Shown: in pieces, positions 27,381 to 36,441 of the stretch | Layout of the letters: each line of letters opens with the position of its first letter | How positions within the stretch are numbered: position 1 is the first letter of the stretch | Assembly (NCBI RefSeq): GCF_011927835.1 | Contig: NZ_JAATJH010000001.1 | Coordinates: 310,001-374,000, forward strand | Length of the DNA stretch: 64,000 nucleotides | Direction of reading: 5' to 3' | Origin: Neolewinella antarctica | GTDB taxonomy: Bacteria > Bacteroidota > Bacteroidia > Chitinophagales > Saprospiraceae | Made by a program: the position numbers and the translations under genes | Notes under the pieces: generated by a model | The model's input: the letters and a program-made list of their open reading frames with translations, nothing else | The model's database searches: none | Told to the model about the DNA's origin: nothing

Positions 27381-30300
27381 ACTTACGGGGCTGGTCCTCG
27401 CCTTACTTTCCCTGGCACCCGCGACCGCGCAAATTGGCGTACAGCTCAACTTTGCGCCCGACATCGACAAGCCCCTCGATGACCGCCAGGCCATCGCTAC
27501 GCTCGCCGATACGGCAACCTTGCGCACGTACGTGGGGCTGGTTACGCACGTGGCCGATGAAGACAAGAAGTATGAGTTTATCAGCGCCTTGCGGTGGGTT
27601 GAGGTCGTAGCGGGCCGCACCCTGACGGAGACGGAAGTGGACGCCATGGTCGCCAATAATGGCTACCGGACGACCGACGAAAACACGACCTACTCGATCT
27701 CAAAGCAGACCGATACCACCTACTTGTTCGCCGGGTCGGATGGCTACCGGTACACAATTATGCTACCCCGTGGTGGCAACCACCAGGGTGGCGGTGCGGA
27801 TGGCTACTCCCCCCAGATCAGTATCGCCGAAGTAGTGACTGGTGCCCCTGGCACGCCGGCGGTATTCGAAGATTTGGACGGCGGGCCGGACGTATCCCTT
27901 CGCGTAGTCATTCCGGCAGGAGCAGACGGGCAGAAAGGCGACCCTGGCGTTGCTGGTCCCAAAGGGGACCGGGGTGAAGCTGGGGAGCCGGGAACGGGCA
28001 ATGGCGGACCAGTGGAATGGGATGAAATACTAAATATTCCATTCACGGTGGGTGATGGTGGAATCAGTACCGATGGCGGAAAGTCTACTCTTCAGCTACC
28101 AACGCAAACGGAAAACTATACTGGGAAAACTTCTAATGATTCCTGGCTACGAATTGAGATTGAAAATTACCCCGGCAATTTCATCTCGTTTGAGATTGAA
28201 AAATTACAATTCCGAAGTGGTACTAATGATTTTCAGAGATACACAATCGCTGGAAATTACAGCGGAGTCGAATGGAGAGAGTTTACTGTCATTACTGAGG
28301 GTAGTGACAATGCAAAGGTGGAATATATTGCCACCTCCGAAAACAACCACCCTGTTGTTTATTTAAAGGACGGACGGATGCTGTTCTCTAGGTACCTTGT
28401 TAAAAATATAGGTCTAATCGCTCGTGCGGACAAAATTCTAAATTTTATTTGCTCGACGGTTGATTCCGCCCCCGGATTGGTTCGAAACGCAGCCCCATTC
28501 GCCGTGCCGATCAGCAAATTAACGTACGCGGGAAATCTTAGCGATTCGGATTGGTTGCGTGTTGATATTGGATCACCAGACGGCGCACCCATGACCATTG
28601 ATGTGACCAACCTGTACAACATATCGTTCGGAAGTAGCGACCGCGTGACCATCACCGGTACGCCCCGCTCTTCTGGATGGAGAAACACCAGCGCGGTAGG
28701 AATCTATGAGGAATACCGAGGCCAAGAATATGCGATGGCGGTCGAGGGCGGCCGGGCGGTGATCTATTATCGATCTAACCTTGCTCAGTACGCCAGGGCT
28801 TACGTTAGTGAATTTCGGCACCCCATCAAGCCGCTTGCCTCCGTTGTTGATTTTGGCCTTTCTTGGGTAAGCGATCTTCCACCCGGGGTAAATGCGGCGG
28901 ACGTGTCCCTACCCGCCGCCAACACCGACCCTCTGCGTGACGAACTGACCGACGACATTACCGCCGCCGAGCAACGCGCGAACGCGTACGCGGATGCACT
29001 ACCTGGCTACGATGACGCGAACATAAGGGATAGTATCATTCTGGTTGAGCAACGCGCTAAGGATTATGCTGATGCCCTGCCGCAGTACGATGACGAAGAT
29101 TTACGAGATAGTATCCTCTTGGCCGAGCAACGCGCCAACGCATACACTGACGCGAAGAACGACGGTAACGGTATTTTTTCAGGTGGTTCTAACACAGTTC
29201 CAACTGGAACTGATTTTGTCACAGAGGACGGGGGAGCGTTCTTACTGAATACTACATTTAGCGACGGATGGAGAGCCATTACTCAAGGGTTGAAACCACC
29301 GTCAGGTAATGACAAAATTGAGTTTGCGCAATACTTAAATTCAGCAGGGGGGGGTGAAGGCGTCGCAATTCAAGCCATAGATCAGTACGGAGAGATGGTA
29401 GTGAATACATCTTTCATGGGCTACAAAAGGCCTAGCATCGGCATCACGGGCTGGAGCTTTAGTTCCAGCACTGGAGGACTTACCTACCGACTACCTAATC
29501 GGGAGGGGTTCATGGATATGCCGTCCGACCTGCCTACTACTGACGGTTCCTCTTGGACGTCAAACATAGATGGCTCCGGGCAGTGGTCGGTTGGGGAAAC
29601 TTCGGGCGCGGGAAATCAAGGCCCTCCGGGTCAAGATGGCGAGGATGGTAGCGATGCCCCGGCCGACGGTAACGGTATTTATTCCGGTTCGGGCGTGCTA
29701 CCTGCTGCGATACAAATAACGTCTACCGGTGGGGGGCTGGCCTACGGGGATTTCGGGCTAGAGAAAATATTTTCGCTCGAATCGCCCGCGGGAGAATCGG
29801 CCATTAAAATGACTATGGACGTAGACCCGGATGACGCCAACAAGGTATCGGGCCAAATCGACGTCAGCTCATTTTCGGGCACTACTTTTATTCGTCCGAA
29901 TGGAGTAGAAATCAGGACGCCGGACGGGAAAAGAGCTACGCTATCTCAGCGTGAAAGTGGGGAGATGTACGTTGGCAATGGCGGTGGGGTAAATGATGGC
30001 GTAGACCTGCTTTCCGACCGCCCGGCAAGCCCTTCGTATGCAGTCTACCAGCCGGACGGGACGGTGGGATACGTACAAAACGCCCCCTCTCCGCCAACTA
30101 GCGGGGGAGCCTCTTTTGTTGACCGGCTTACGAGTGATCTATTCGAATCAAGTGCAGACTGGACCACTGGACTATCCGTATCGGGGTTGCCTGTCGGTTT
30201 GTACAAGGCCACGTTTACAATACTTCATACTAGCGAGATGCAAGCTAGGATAAACGCCACGAATTATGATGATGCCAGCAGCCTAGTTATGGTTAATGAG

Positions 30301-30498
30301 CTGGCGGTTCAATTGGCTAATACATCATTCGGGCTGGATTACCGCGAAGGTCAAAGTGGGATTGCGCCCACATTTAAAATAATACCAACCATTTTTGAAA
30401 TTACTGCGGACGGAGGATCAGTAGAATTTCAATTTAAGTCGGAAACGGGAGCCATCCTTCGAAACCGAAGTACGGTAGTCGTAAAGAAAATTAATTAA
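27364..30498 (+). CDS. Collagen-like tail fibre protein with signal-peptide-like start
   Basis: The 1044-residue protein begins MNFAIRLTGLVLALLSLAPA followed by TAQ, a convincing Sec signal, which is odd for a virion part. Residues 140-185 hold an 'IAEVVTGAPG...GPDVSLRVVIPAG' module, then a short Gly-X-Y run (QKGDPGVAGPKGDRGEAGEPG). Around residues 536-600 there are two full and one partial 26-residue repeats, probably trimeric coiled coil. A second short Gly-X-Y stretch (GNQGPPGQDGEDGS) and two DGNGI(F/Y)SG modules follow. This build suits a trimeric host-binding fibre. Confidence 0.78.
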   Translation: MNFAIRLTGLVLALLSLAPATAQIGVQLNFAPDIDKPLDDRQAIATLADTATLRTYVGLVTHVADEDKKYEFISALRWVEVVAGRTLTETEVDAMVANNGYRTTDENTTYSISKQTDTTYLFAGSDGYRYTIMLPRGGNHQGGGADGYSPQISIAEVVTGAPGTPAVFEDLDGGPDVSLRVVIPAGADGQKGDPGVAGPKGDRGEAGEPGTGNGGPVEWDEILNIPFTVGDGGISTDGGKSTLQLPTQTENYTGKTSNDSWLRIEIENYPGNFISFEIEKLQFRSGTNDFQRYTIAGNYSGVEWREFTVITEGSDNAKVEYIATSENNHPVVYLKDGRMLFSRYLVKNIGLIARADKILNFICSTVDSAPGLVRNAAPFAVPISKLTYAGNLSDSDWLRVDIGSPDGAPMTIDVTNLYNISFGSSDRVTITGTPRSSGWRNTSAVGIYEEYRGQEYAMAVEGGRAVIYYRSNLAQYARAYVSEFRHPIKPLASVVDFGLSWVSDLPPGVNAADVSLPAANTDPLRDELTDDITAAEQRANAYADALPGYDDANIRDSIILVEQRAKDYADALPQYDDEDLRDSILLAEQRANAYTDAKNDGNGIFSGGSNTVPTGTDFVTEDGGAFLLNTTFSDGWRAITQGLKPPSGNDKIEFAQYLNSAGGGEGVAIQAIDQYGEMVVNTSFMGYKRPSIGITGWSFSSSTGGLTYRLPNREGFMDMPSDLPTTDGSSWTSNIDGSGQWSVGETSGAGNQGPPGQDGEDGSDAPADGNGIYSGSGVLPAAIQITSTGGGLAYGDFGLEKIFSLESPAGESAIKMTMDVDPDDANKVSGQIDVSSFSGTTFIRPNGVEIRTPDGKRATLSQRESGEMYVGNGGGVNDGVDLLSDRPASPSYAVYQPDGTVGYVQNAPSPPTSGGASFVDRLTSDLFESSADWTTGLSVSGLPVGLYKATFTILHTSEMQARINATNYDDASSLVMVNELAVQLANTSFGLDYREGQSGIAPTFKIIPTIFEITADGGSVEFQFKSETGAILRNRSTVVVKKIN
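28969..29124 (+). repeat. Two tandem 78-bp coding repeats in the fibre gene
   Basis: Each unit encodes 26 residues starting EQRA(N/K)xYADALP and continuing YDDxxxRDSIxL; a partial third unit (EQRANAYTDAK) follows at 29125. The heptad-like spacing of hydrophobic residues suggests a coiled-coil stalk that could vary in length by recombination. Confidence 0.8.
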
Positions 30499-30499
30499 A

Positions 30500-30997
30500 A
30501 TGAATCACTACCACCTTTTACCGGCTCAAAGATCTCTGCTAACCCACGCCCTTTCCTACGCGGGTAACCGTGAAGTGCGCGGCCCAAAAAGTAACGCGGC
30601 AATCCTTGATATAATTAATAAGGGCGGCTTTCCGAATTGGAAAGACGACAGCACCATCGCCTGGTGTTCGTGCTTCGTGAACGCGATGGCACTTTCCGTA
30701 TGTATGGAAAATACCTTGGCAACCGAGCACCCGGGGCTAGCGCGGGGGTGGCTGAAGGTGGGCGTCGTAATCCCGCGCGAAGAATTACGGGTGGGCGACA
30801 TCGTGGTTTTCGACCGGGGCGGATGGAAGGGGCACGTTGGGTTCTTTCTCGCCGACCACGGTACGCACATTACCGTTTTTGGTGGTAATCAAGGTAGCGC
30901 GATCACCGTATCAGATTATAAAATGCCTTTCCTGGGTGGCCGGCGGCTCCGGCGGACGGACGACGACGGGAATTTAATTAGCGATGCAATCGCATAA
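30500..30997 (+). CDS. Endolysin, CHAP/NlpC-P60-like (TIGR02594 type)
   Basis: The 165-residue protein has a papain-like pattern: catalytic Cys in TIAWCSCFVNAM, His in GHVGFFLADHG, and an Asn in VFGGNQGSAI as the third polar residue. VGDIVVFDRG before the His is typical. It should cut peptidoglycan peptide bonds at lysis. There is no signal peptide, so a holin is expected for release; nearby membrane genes may provide it. Confidence 0.87.
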   Translation: MNHYHLLPAQRSLLTHALSYAGNREVRGPKSNAAILDIINKGGFPNWKDDSTIAWCSCFVNAMALSVCMENTLATEHPGLARGWLKVGVVIPREELRVGDIVVFDRGGWKGHVGFFLADHGTHITVFGGNQGSAITVSDYKMPFLGGRRLRRTDDDGNLISDAIA

Positions 30998-31020
30998 ACC
31001 CGAAATAAAGCACCCTACGC

Positions 31021-31248
31021 ATGAAAATCCCGCCAACTAAAATATTCCAATACCTCAGTGAGGTCGTCCCCATCCTGGGCCTGATCGCTGACTGGCTTCC
31101 TTCCTTCGAGCAGCGTATGGCCAACCGGAAGCTTCGTCATAAGCGCCGCCACGCGGATGGTAAAATTAGTCAGTCACGACTGGAGCTTGAACTGGAAGGG
31201 ATTGAGGCTAAAAAAGTCGCCTACTACAAAACCCACCCTAAGCCATGA
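31021..31248 (+). CDS. Small basic phage protein in the lysis region
   Basis: The 75-residue protein has a weakly hydrophobic N half (FQYLSEVVPILGLIADWLP) and a basic C half (RKLRHKRRHADGKISQSR). The N half could be an amphipathic or membrane-seeking helix, which would suit a holin or holin partner, but this is only a suggestion from context. Its TGA overlaps the next ATG (ATGA). Confidence 0.6.
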   Translation: MKIPPTKIFQYLSEVVPILGLIADWLPSFEQRMANRKLRHKRRHADGKISQSRLELELEGIEAKKVAYYKTHPKP

Positions 31249-31481
31249 AGTACCTAGCCCTGCTCTTTACCTTCCTCCTCTGCACCTGCGTCCGCGCCCA
31301 GGAACAGCGTGATACGTGCGTGTGGGAGTTAGCACCACTGAAATGGGTGCGAGACACTAACAATTTGGATGGTGGCTACTGGCTAAGGTGGTGCCCTGAG
31401 CCTAAGCGGAAAGATAAGAGAGAAAAAGAAATTCCTGAAACATCACTTGTGTGGCAAAATATTCTCCGAAATGAGCATTAA
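31245..31481 (+). CDS. Small exported protein, possible outer spanin
   Basis: The 78-residue protein has a signal sequence MKYLALLFTFLLCTCVRAQ that includes a Cys pair, so lipid attachment or disulphide formation is possible. The mature part is short and charged. It overlaps a gene with a single membrane anchor and coiled coil, the usual arrangement of spanin pairs, and both follow the endolysin. The lipobox is not canonical. Confidence 0.5.
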   Translation: MKYLALLFTFLLCTCVRAQEQRDTCVWELAPLKWVRDTNNLDGGYWLRWCPEPKRKDKREKEIPETSLVWQNILRNEH

Positions 31482-32109
31482 AGAAACTGCGGGTCGCTAC
31501 GGCCCATGGGCGGGCGCGTTGGTTGCCATCATTATAGCATTGATGCCAATACTGAATGGTACTTACAAAATATACCGCGAACAAAATTTCAAGGAAGCCC
31601 AGTACGAAGGGTCCATCCAAGGAGGGATTCTGCTTGATTTGCGGGATGATAACCGCGAAATGCGCCGCCTCATCATCGAACTCGAACGCAAGGTGCTCGA
31701 TCTAGAATCCACGCTGCGAATGACCCGCCGCGCTGATCGAAATAACCCCTTGGCGTTGTGGGAACTCGACGAGGATGACCAGATGGAAACTTTTAATCCA
31801 GCTTTTAGCCGCCTGGCGCTACAGACGCAAGGCGTTAACCCCAGGGATGCTTACGACAAGACGTTTCGTGAGATGGGAATGCCAGAAGATGTAGTCGAAC
31901 ACGCCGAAGAAATAATTCGCCAAGTGCGTGAAGCCCGGGGCAAGCCGGTACAATCAGATAGTGGGTTCTCCATCGAAGACCGCGGGCGTAGGGGGAAGTG
32001 GAAAGTGTTTTGGCGATCCTTTTACGTGGGACTCATCGACGACGATGGACGTTACCGTGGGATGGATGGCACGGCTTACCCTTACCGCGAAGAAAAACTA
32101 GAAGAATAA
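31471..32109 (+). CDS. Membrane-anchored coiled-coil protein, possible inner spanin
   Basis: With the ATG at 31471 the 212-residue protein has a single transmembrane segment (WAGALVAIIIALMPIL) and then a long charged helix (NREMRRLIIELERKVLDLES) likely to form a coiled coil. This is the shape of an inner-membrane spanin, though the protein is longer than most. The upstream GTG start at 31447 is possible. It overlaps the preceding exported protein by 11 bp. Confidence 0.55.
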   Translation: MSIKETAGRYGPWAGALVAIIIALMPILNGTYKIYREQNFKEAQYEGSIQGGILLDLRDDNREMRRLIIELERKVLDLESTLRMTRRADRNNPLALWELDEDDQMETFNPAFSRLALQTQGVNPRDAYDKTFREMGMPEDVVEHAEEIIRQVREARGKPVQSDSGFSIEDRGRRGKWKVFWRSFYVGLIDDDGRYRGMDGTAYPYREEKLEE

Positions 32110-32150
32110 GCGCCGCCGGGCGCGTTCCCGGCACCTACAACCCTTTTATC

Positions 32151-32549
32151 ATGAGTACCGAAATTCAAGCGCACGGCGTAGAGAACGCCAAGCAATTTAT
32201 CACCATCCTGGGAGGCCAGGTGTATTCCGCCGCGACGATCGACAAAAACGGCGACGGAGAAATCAGCACCGGCGAATGGACGGGCTTCGGATCCGGGTTC
32301 GCCATGGCCGTGTTCACCAGCTTTTCCATCGTCTCCGCTTCTTTACCCGAATTTGGCGACCTGAAGGGAAAGGAGTTCGACGAACTGACCGACCACGTGC
32401 TGGCCACCGACTTCTTGCCCGACGATAAGGAGCAAGCCGAAGTATTGGTGAAGTACGTCCTGCACGTCGCCAATACCAACCGCAAGTTCGCCATTGATCT
32501 AATCGGCCTGAGCCGGGGAGAGAAGATCGCGCTGCCCGTCGCTGCCTAG
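32151..32549 (+). CDS. Phage protein with an EF-hand-like loop
   Basis: The 132-residue protein contains DKNGDGEISTGE at residues 31-42, an exact match to the 12-residue calcium loop (Asp1, Asn3, Asp5, Gly6, Ile8, Glu12), with helices predicted on both sides. The remainder is helical (DELTDHVLATDF, EQAEVLVKYVLHVA). Calcium binding is thus likely but unproven. It sits between the lysis genes and the second fibre cluster. The frame extends upstream, but the ATG at 32151 is the sensible start. Confidence 0.65.
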   Translation: MSTEIQAHGVENAKQFITILGGQVYSAATIDKNGDGEISTGEWTGFGSGFAMAVFTSFSIVSASLPEFGDLKGKEFDELTDHVLATDFLPDDKEQAEVLVKYVLHVANTNRKFAIDLIGLSRGEKIALPVAA

Positions 32550-32626
32550 ATGACCTAAGTAGTATCAGTTTTCGCCCGCCTCTGGATTCGTCCGGGGGCG
32601 GGTACTGGTAGTAAAAGACTTCACCT

Positions 32627-32977
32627 ATGCTTCCCGGACAAATTACCATCGACCCCATTACCCGTGGCGACATCCTCGTTTCGGGGCTTTTCGAAATACT
32701 AATCGACGGGGAAGGGATGGATTTTTCGGAATACAGCCTCCGCTGTCAATTCAAACCGGCCGGGATGGGTTTTTCGCGGTACGCGGACTTGACGCTGGGG
32801 GACGGAATTATACCGCTTCCCTCGCGTGGGCCCGGGGTCTTTATCCTGATCACGCCAACTAACAACTGGAGGTCAGGAACGGCCGCTTTCGACTGGGAAG
32901 CCATGCACAAAGCAACTGGCATAACCCAGACATTCATCACAGGAACCATTGAACTTAACCCCGATATAACTACGTAA
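32627..32977 (+). CDS. Small baseplate-type phage protein
   Basis: The 116-residue protein follows the pattern of small beta-domain tail proteins: an N-terminal RGDILVSGLFEILIDG strand pair, YSLRCQFKPAG, DLTLGDGIIPLPS and a closing FITGTIELNPDIT. Similar proteins occur just before fibre genes in many siphophages, often as N-terminal domains of baseplate upper proteins. Here it lies 3 bp before a fibre gene, so a fibre-attachment role is plausible. Confidence 0.6.
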   Translation: MLPGQITIDPITRGDILVSGLFEILIDGEGMDFSEYSLRCQFKPAGMGFSRYADLTLGDGIIPLPSRGPGVFILITPTNNWRSGTAAFDWEAMHKATGITQTFITGTIELNPDITT

Positions 32978-32980
32978 ATC

Positions 32981-34033
32981 ATGTCAGATATAACTATTGC
33001 TTACTCAAAGATTGAAGGCGGTATCCGGTTTTATGATGCGGCCGATTTGGTCGATTCTCCGCCCATCGTTGGCACGGCCGAAGACGGACGGTCGCCCGTA
33101 GTCACTATCGCCGAAGTCGTCACTGGAGCGCCTGGGAGCGACGCCCTCGTCGAGGACACCGACAGCGGACCGGACGTCGCGTTGCGATTCGTCATCCCCG
33201 CCGGGAATGACGGTGCTGACCCTGAACCCGCAACCGACGGCTATTCCCCGGCCGTGACGATCGCCGAAGTAATCACCGGTGCCCCGGGTAGCCAGGCTAC
33301 CGTTGAAGACATCAGTGATGGGCCTGACGTCGCCCTGCGCATTATAATTCCAGCAGGTCAACCCGGCGCAAGTTCGGGTGCCGGGGGTGGCGAGCCCGCC
33401 GACCTGAGCTTCTACGACCCCGATGACGGTTCCATCACCGCAAAGCGCATCCGGCTCCCGGCATCCGACCCCCTACTGCACGGGGAAATCAACGTGCGCC
33501 CGGATCCCAATGGGCAGAACGGATCGGAGGCGCTGTACTTCGTCGGCGCAAAGGCGGGCGAACCGGTTTACTTCGGCGACCCGAACAAGGCGATGGGAGC
33601 GGTGAAGGGAGAAAACAGTGACGGCCTCACCGGATGGAAGAACGTTGAATCCGACCGGGTGCGCGTCGGTGGTGTGGGTAACTACATGACCTTTGGCGAA
33701 TCGGGTAGCGTGGCCGTGTACCGATCCGGTAAGACCATTCACTTCACCAACTTCTCGTCGGGCCGCGCCACCATCAGCTTTAACGTGCGCGTGGACGGTA
33801 AGGGCGATATTTCGGTGCTCAGCCTGGACGAAACCGGTAACGCGATTTTCACCGGTAAGGTGTTGGCGGCTAACGTTCCCCAGCGCGTGGTGGTCGCCGA
33901 CCTTGATGCTATGGCCGCCTACGATACCTCCGACAGCGAAAGCGACGTGATTTTCATGGTGGTCGACGCGGGCGGCACCCCGCACCAGCAGCACACCTAC
34001 TGGCGTGAGCTCGACGCCATCTTCCCTAATTAA
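32981..34033 (+). CDS. Second tail fibre protein with repeated module
   Basis: The 350-residue protein contains the module 'VTIAEVVTGAPGS...GPDVALRFVIPAG' twice (residues about 36-75 and 88-125), the same module found once in the 27364-30498 fibre. A Gly/Ser linker follows, then a beta-rich C-terminal region with HFTNFSSGRATISFNVRVDG and a final segment DLDAMAAYDTSDSESDVIF typical of fibre tips. It is probably a short tail fibre or adaptor. Confidence 0.7.
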   Translation: MSDITIAYSKIEGGIRFYDAADLVDSPPIVGTAEDGRSPVVTIAEVVTGAPGSDALVEDTDSGPDVALRFVIPAGNDGADPEPATDGYSPAVTIAEVITGAPGSQATVEDISDGPDVALRIIIPAGQPGASSGAGGGEPADLSFYDPDDGSITAKRIRLPASDPLLHGEINVRPDPNGQNGSEALYFVGAKAGEPVYFGDPNKAMGAVKGENSDGLTGWKNVESDRVRVGGVGNYMTFGESGSVAVYRSGKTIHFTNFSSGRATISFNVRVDGKGDISVLSLDETGNAIFTGKVLAANVPQRVVVADLDAMAAYDTSDSESDVIFMVVDAGGTPHQQHTYWRELDAIFPN

Positions 34034-34044
34034 TTACCCCTCCC

Positions 34045-36327
34045 ATGGACAATACCTTCACGCTTAGCGAAGCTAAGAACGTCAGCGCGGGCGAATACGA
34101 CGCGAACGGCCGGCTACTGCGCGAAATACTCGCCGCGGAGCCCTATCCGGCAGGTACACATCAATTCCCGACTGACGGGGTAGCCCCAGGCAATACCGTT
34201 CGGATAGAGGCTAGTAATATATATTTTGATTGGGTCGGAACGATCGGAAATACGTCGCACGCCTATTTCGGAAAAGGGGTGCATACGCAGCTCAACCCCT
34301 GGCGTGACGCGACCATCGTAAATGGAAACGCTTACTTTTGTTCTGGTGATTCGGAGGCGCACAGTTCGGTGGCCATGGCGGCCGTGTCTCGCCTGAATTA
34401 TCGGATGAATATTTTTCCTTTTGGCGCACAGCAAGGCACGAATGCACTGTGGTCAGATGGGGTTACGCTTTACACCGGTGGGCGTTACAAGTACTTCGAC
34501 GATAGCCCGTCATACGTCCAGGCCGTACCGGTCGACAAGGTCACCAGCTTCGATAACTTCCTACCGTTTCAGGGCGAGAGAATGACGTATTTGAATCGTA
34601 ATTATGCGGCGTGTGATATTTACGACGCGACCATTAACGGTGTTGTGCCGGACATCACCGGCCTAGCAGGTCAGGTTCAAGGTAACTACCTTTACGTGGC
34701 GCGGGCGGACGCCAATAGCATCCACGTGCTTCACAAGATTACGGGCGAGATACTACACGAAATTACCGCGCCCGCGCCCGGAAAATTGGCGATGCGCTCC
34801 GATACCGAACTCTGGGGCATATTTGGCACCGTGCTAAAGTCGGCGACCGTCAACGCGGACGGTAGCCTCTCCGCTTTCGTCGATAGCCCCCTCGCGTTCG
34901 AACGCCCCATGGCGATCGACGTGGGGCCGGATTACCTAGCCGTCGTGGACGCAAGACGCGCAGGCCACCAAGTGTTTACCTACGACGAGAACGGGGCGGA
35001 AGGGGCACCATTGGGTCGGGCGGAATCCTACATTGATGACGCGACCGTCTACGATAACAAGATGGGCTTTTACGACAACAGCAGTCGGGGGGCCGGTGGC
35101 ACCTACGTCGTCCGCGACGAGCAAGGGCGGTACCACGTGGGCGACGTGTTGAACCGCCGGTACCTGGTGTTCGATGCCGCAGGTGCCGTGGTGGATTCGC
35201 TGTACTGGCTGAATGCTTCGTACTCAACGGAAATTGATCTTGCCGACCCGACGCGTGTGTTTTCGAATCATAAGGAATACAAGGTTGATTGGACGAAGGA
35301 ACCAACGCCAAGTAACGACACCGGTTTTTGGCGATTGACGAGAAATTACGGTCTCCAGATTCCGGCGGCGTATTACAATGATGGGTTAGGCCCGGTTGCC
35401 ACCTTCCCGAATGGTCGGACCTACTGTATCGGTAGCCCGATCAGCGACGCGGATAATGGCGTGCTGATGGAATTGGACCCCGTGTTGGGCCCCATCGTTA
35501 CCGACGTGCAGATTAACAAGGGATGGAGTGCAACCGGGGTTTTCCCCGACGGTCAGATCCGGTATAAGAAGACGGAGACGGAGAACGGGGTGACCATGCA
35601 GTACCTCCGCTACAAGGAAGTGACCGGTTACGCTGGACCGCGCAACGCGCCGGTGTATGGCGATGAAATCACCTTTGCGGCCGTCAATCGCGATGTGTTC
35701 GATATGTCGAACGTACGCAACACGACCGGTCACAAAACAGCTTCTGGGGAATGGGTAACTTTTAGAACGGACAAAGGGTCGGTGGAGAATCCCACAACCG
35801 GCTCAGTAGACGACTACGACCATTACCACCTGGCCAGCTTCCGTGAGGGCGATCCGGTACCGGTATTTCAAGCCTCGTTAGGATACGTATCCAGTTTTGA
35901 GGAGGAAATGCCGGCAAAGGGGCGTTTTGAGGTTGGTGCGCCCGGGATTAGCAGTGCGTCGCGGCGGGGCACGTTCCAGAATAATAATCCGGCCGCGTTC
36001 AATGGCGTGGCCGACCGTTTCGTGGGCAAAAGTGCGCAAGGCGAGTTCTGGCGCGCTAGCTTCCAGGTGAATATCCGCTATGCCTTTTCGGATCGGGGGT
36101 TGTTCGTCACACAAACCGGGGTGACGGCGCGGCAATTCCCGGAACGGCGGTTCGACCCTAAGCCGAAAATGCTTTCGGGTAATGGCTATTCGGGGGCGTT
36201 TTTCGAAGTACCTGATAGCGACGAACCTGCCTGGGTGCATTGCGACGAGGGGCATAAAGGGGCTGTGCTCGTTTGGCGCTTGCGAAATACGGATAGCTTT
36301 GAGGACTTTGAATTTGTTGTTGTTTAG
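34045..36327 (+). CDS. Large phage protein, probable host-binding beta-propeller
   Basis: The 760-residue protein opens with an Ig-like FlgD-type strand pattern (VSAGEYDANGRLLREIL, then YPAGTHQFPTDG). Later parts have recurring short blocks such as GNYLYVARADANSI and GPDYLAVVDARRAG that resemble NHL/propeller repeats. It is the last rightward late gene and lies next to two fibre-type genes, so a receptor-binding or glycan-interacting tail protein is likely. No enzyme motif was seen. Confidence 0.6.
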   Translation: MDNTFTLSEAKNVSAGEYDANGRLLREILAAEPYPAGTHQFPTDGVAPGNTVRIEASNIYFDWVGTIGNTSHAYFGKGVHTQLNPWRDATIVNGNAYFCSGDSEAHSSVAMAAVSRLNYRMNIFPFGAQQGTNALWSDGVTLYTGGRYKYFDDSPSYVQAVPVDKVTSFDNFLPFQGERMTYLNRNYAACDIYDATINGVVPDITGLAGQVQGNYLYVARADANSIHVLHKITGEILHEITAPAPGKLAMRSDTELWGIFGTVLKSATVNADGSLSAFVDSPLAFERPMAIDVGPDYLAVVDARRAGHQVFTYDENGAEGAPLGRAESYIDDATVYDNKMGFYDNSSRGAGGTYVVRDEQGRYHVGDVLNRRYLVFDAAGAVVDSLYWLNASYSTEIDLADPTRVFSNHKEYKVDWTKEPTPSNDTGFWRLTRNYGLQIPAAYYNDGLGPVATFPNGRTYCIGSPISDADNGVLMELDPVLGPIVTDVQINKGWSATGVFPDGQIRYKKTETENGVTMQYLRYKEVTGYAGPRNAPVYGDEITFAAVNRDVFDMSNVRNTTGHKTASGEWVTFRTDKGSVENPTTGSVDDYDHYHLASFREGDPVPVFQASLGYVSSFEEEMPAKGRFEVGAPGISSASRRGTFQNNNPAAFNGVADRFVGKSAQGEFWRASFQVNIRYAFSDRGLFVTQTGVTARQFPERRFDPKPKMLSGNGYSGAFFEVPDSDEPAWVHCDEGHKGAVLVWRLRNTDSFEDFEFVVV

Positions 36328-36329
36328 TA

Positions 36330-36360
36330 AAGCCCCGCGTCTCTTTTGAGGGCGGGGCTT
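36330..36360 (+). terminator. Terminator of the late operon
   Basis: The inverted repeat AAGCCCCGC / GCGGGGCTT with a 13-nt loop starts 3 bp past the last late-gene stop. The plus strand then reads GTTGCG, with no long T tract; the minus strand has a short T run (CTTTACT), so it may work in both directions between convergent operons. Confidence 0.7.
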
Positions 36361-36441
36361 GTTGCGTGATATGGGGAGATATCGTGGAACAATTCATGTG
36401 GCATATTACGAATGCGGTGTTCCAATTATTGGGCGAGATGC

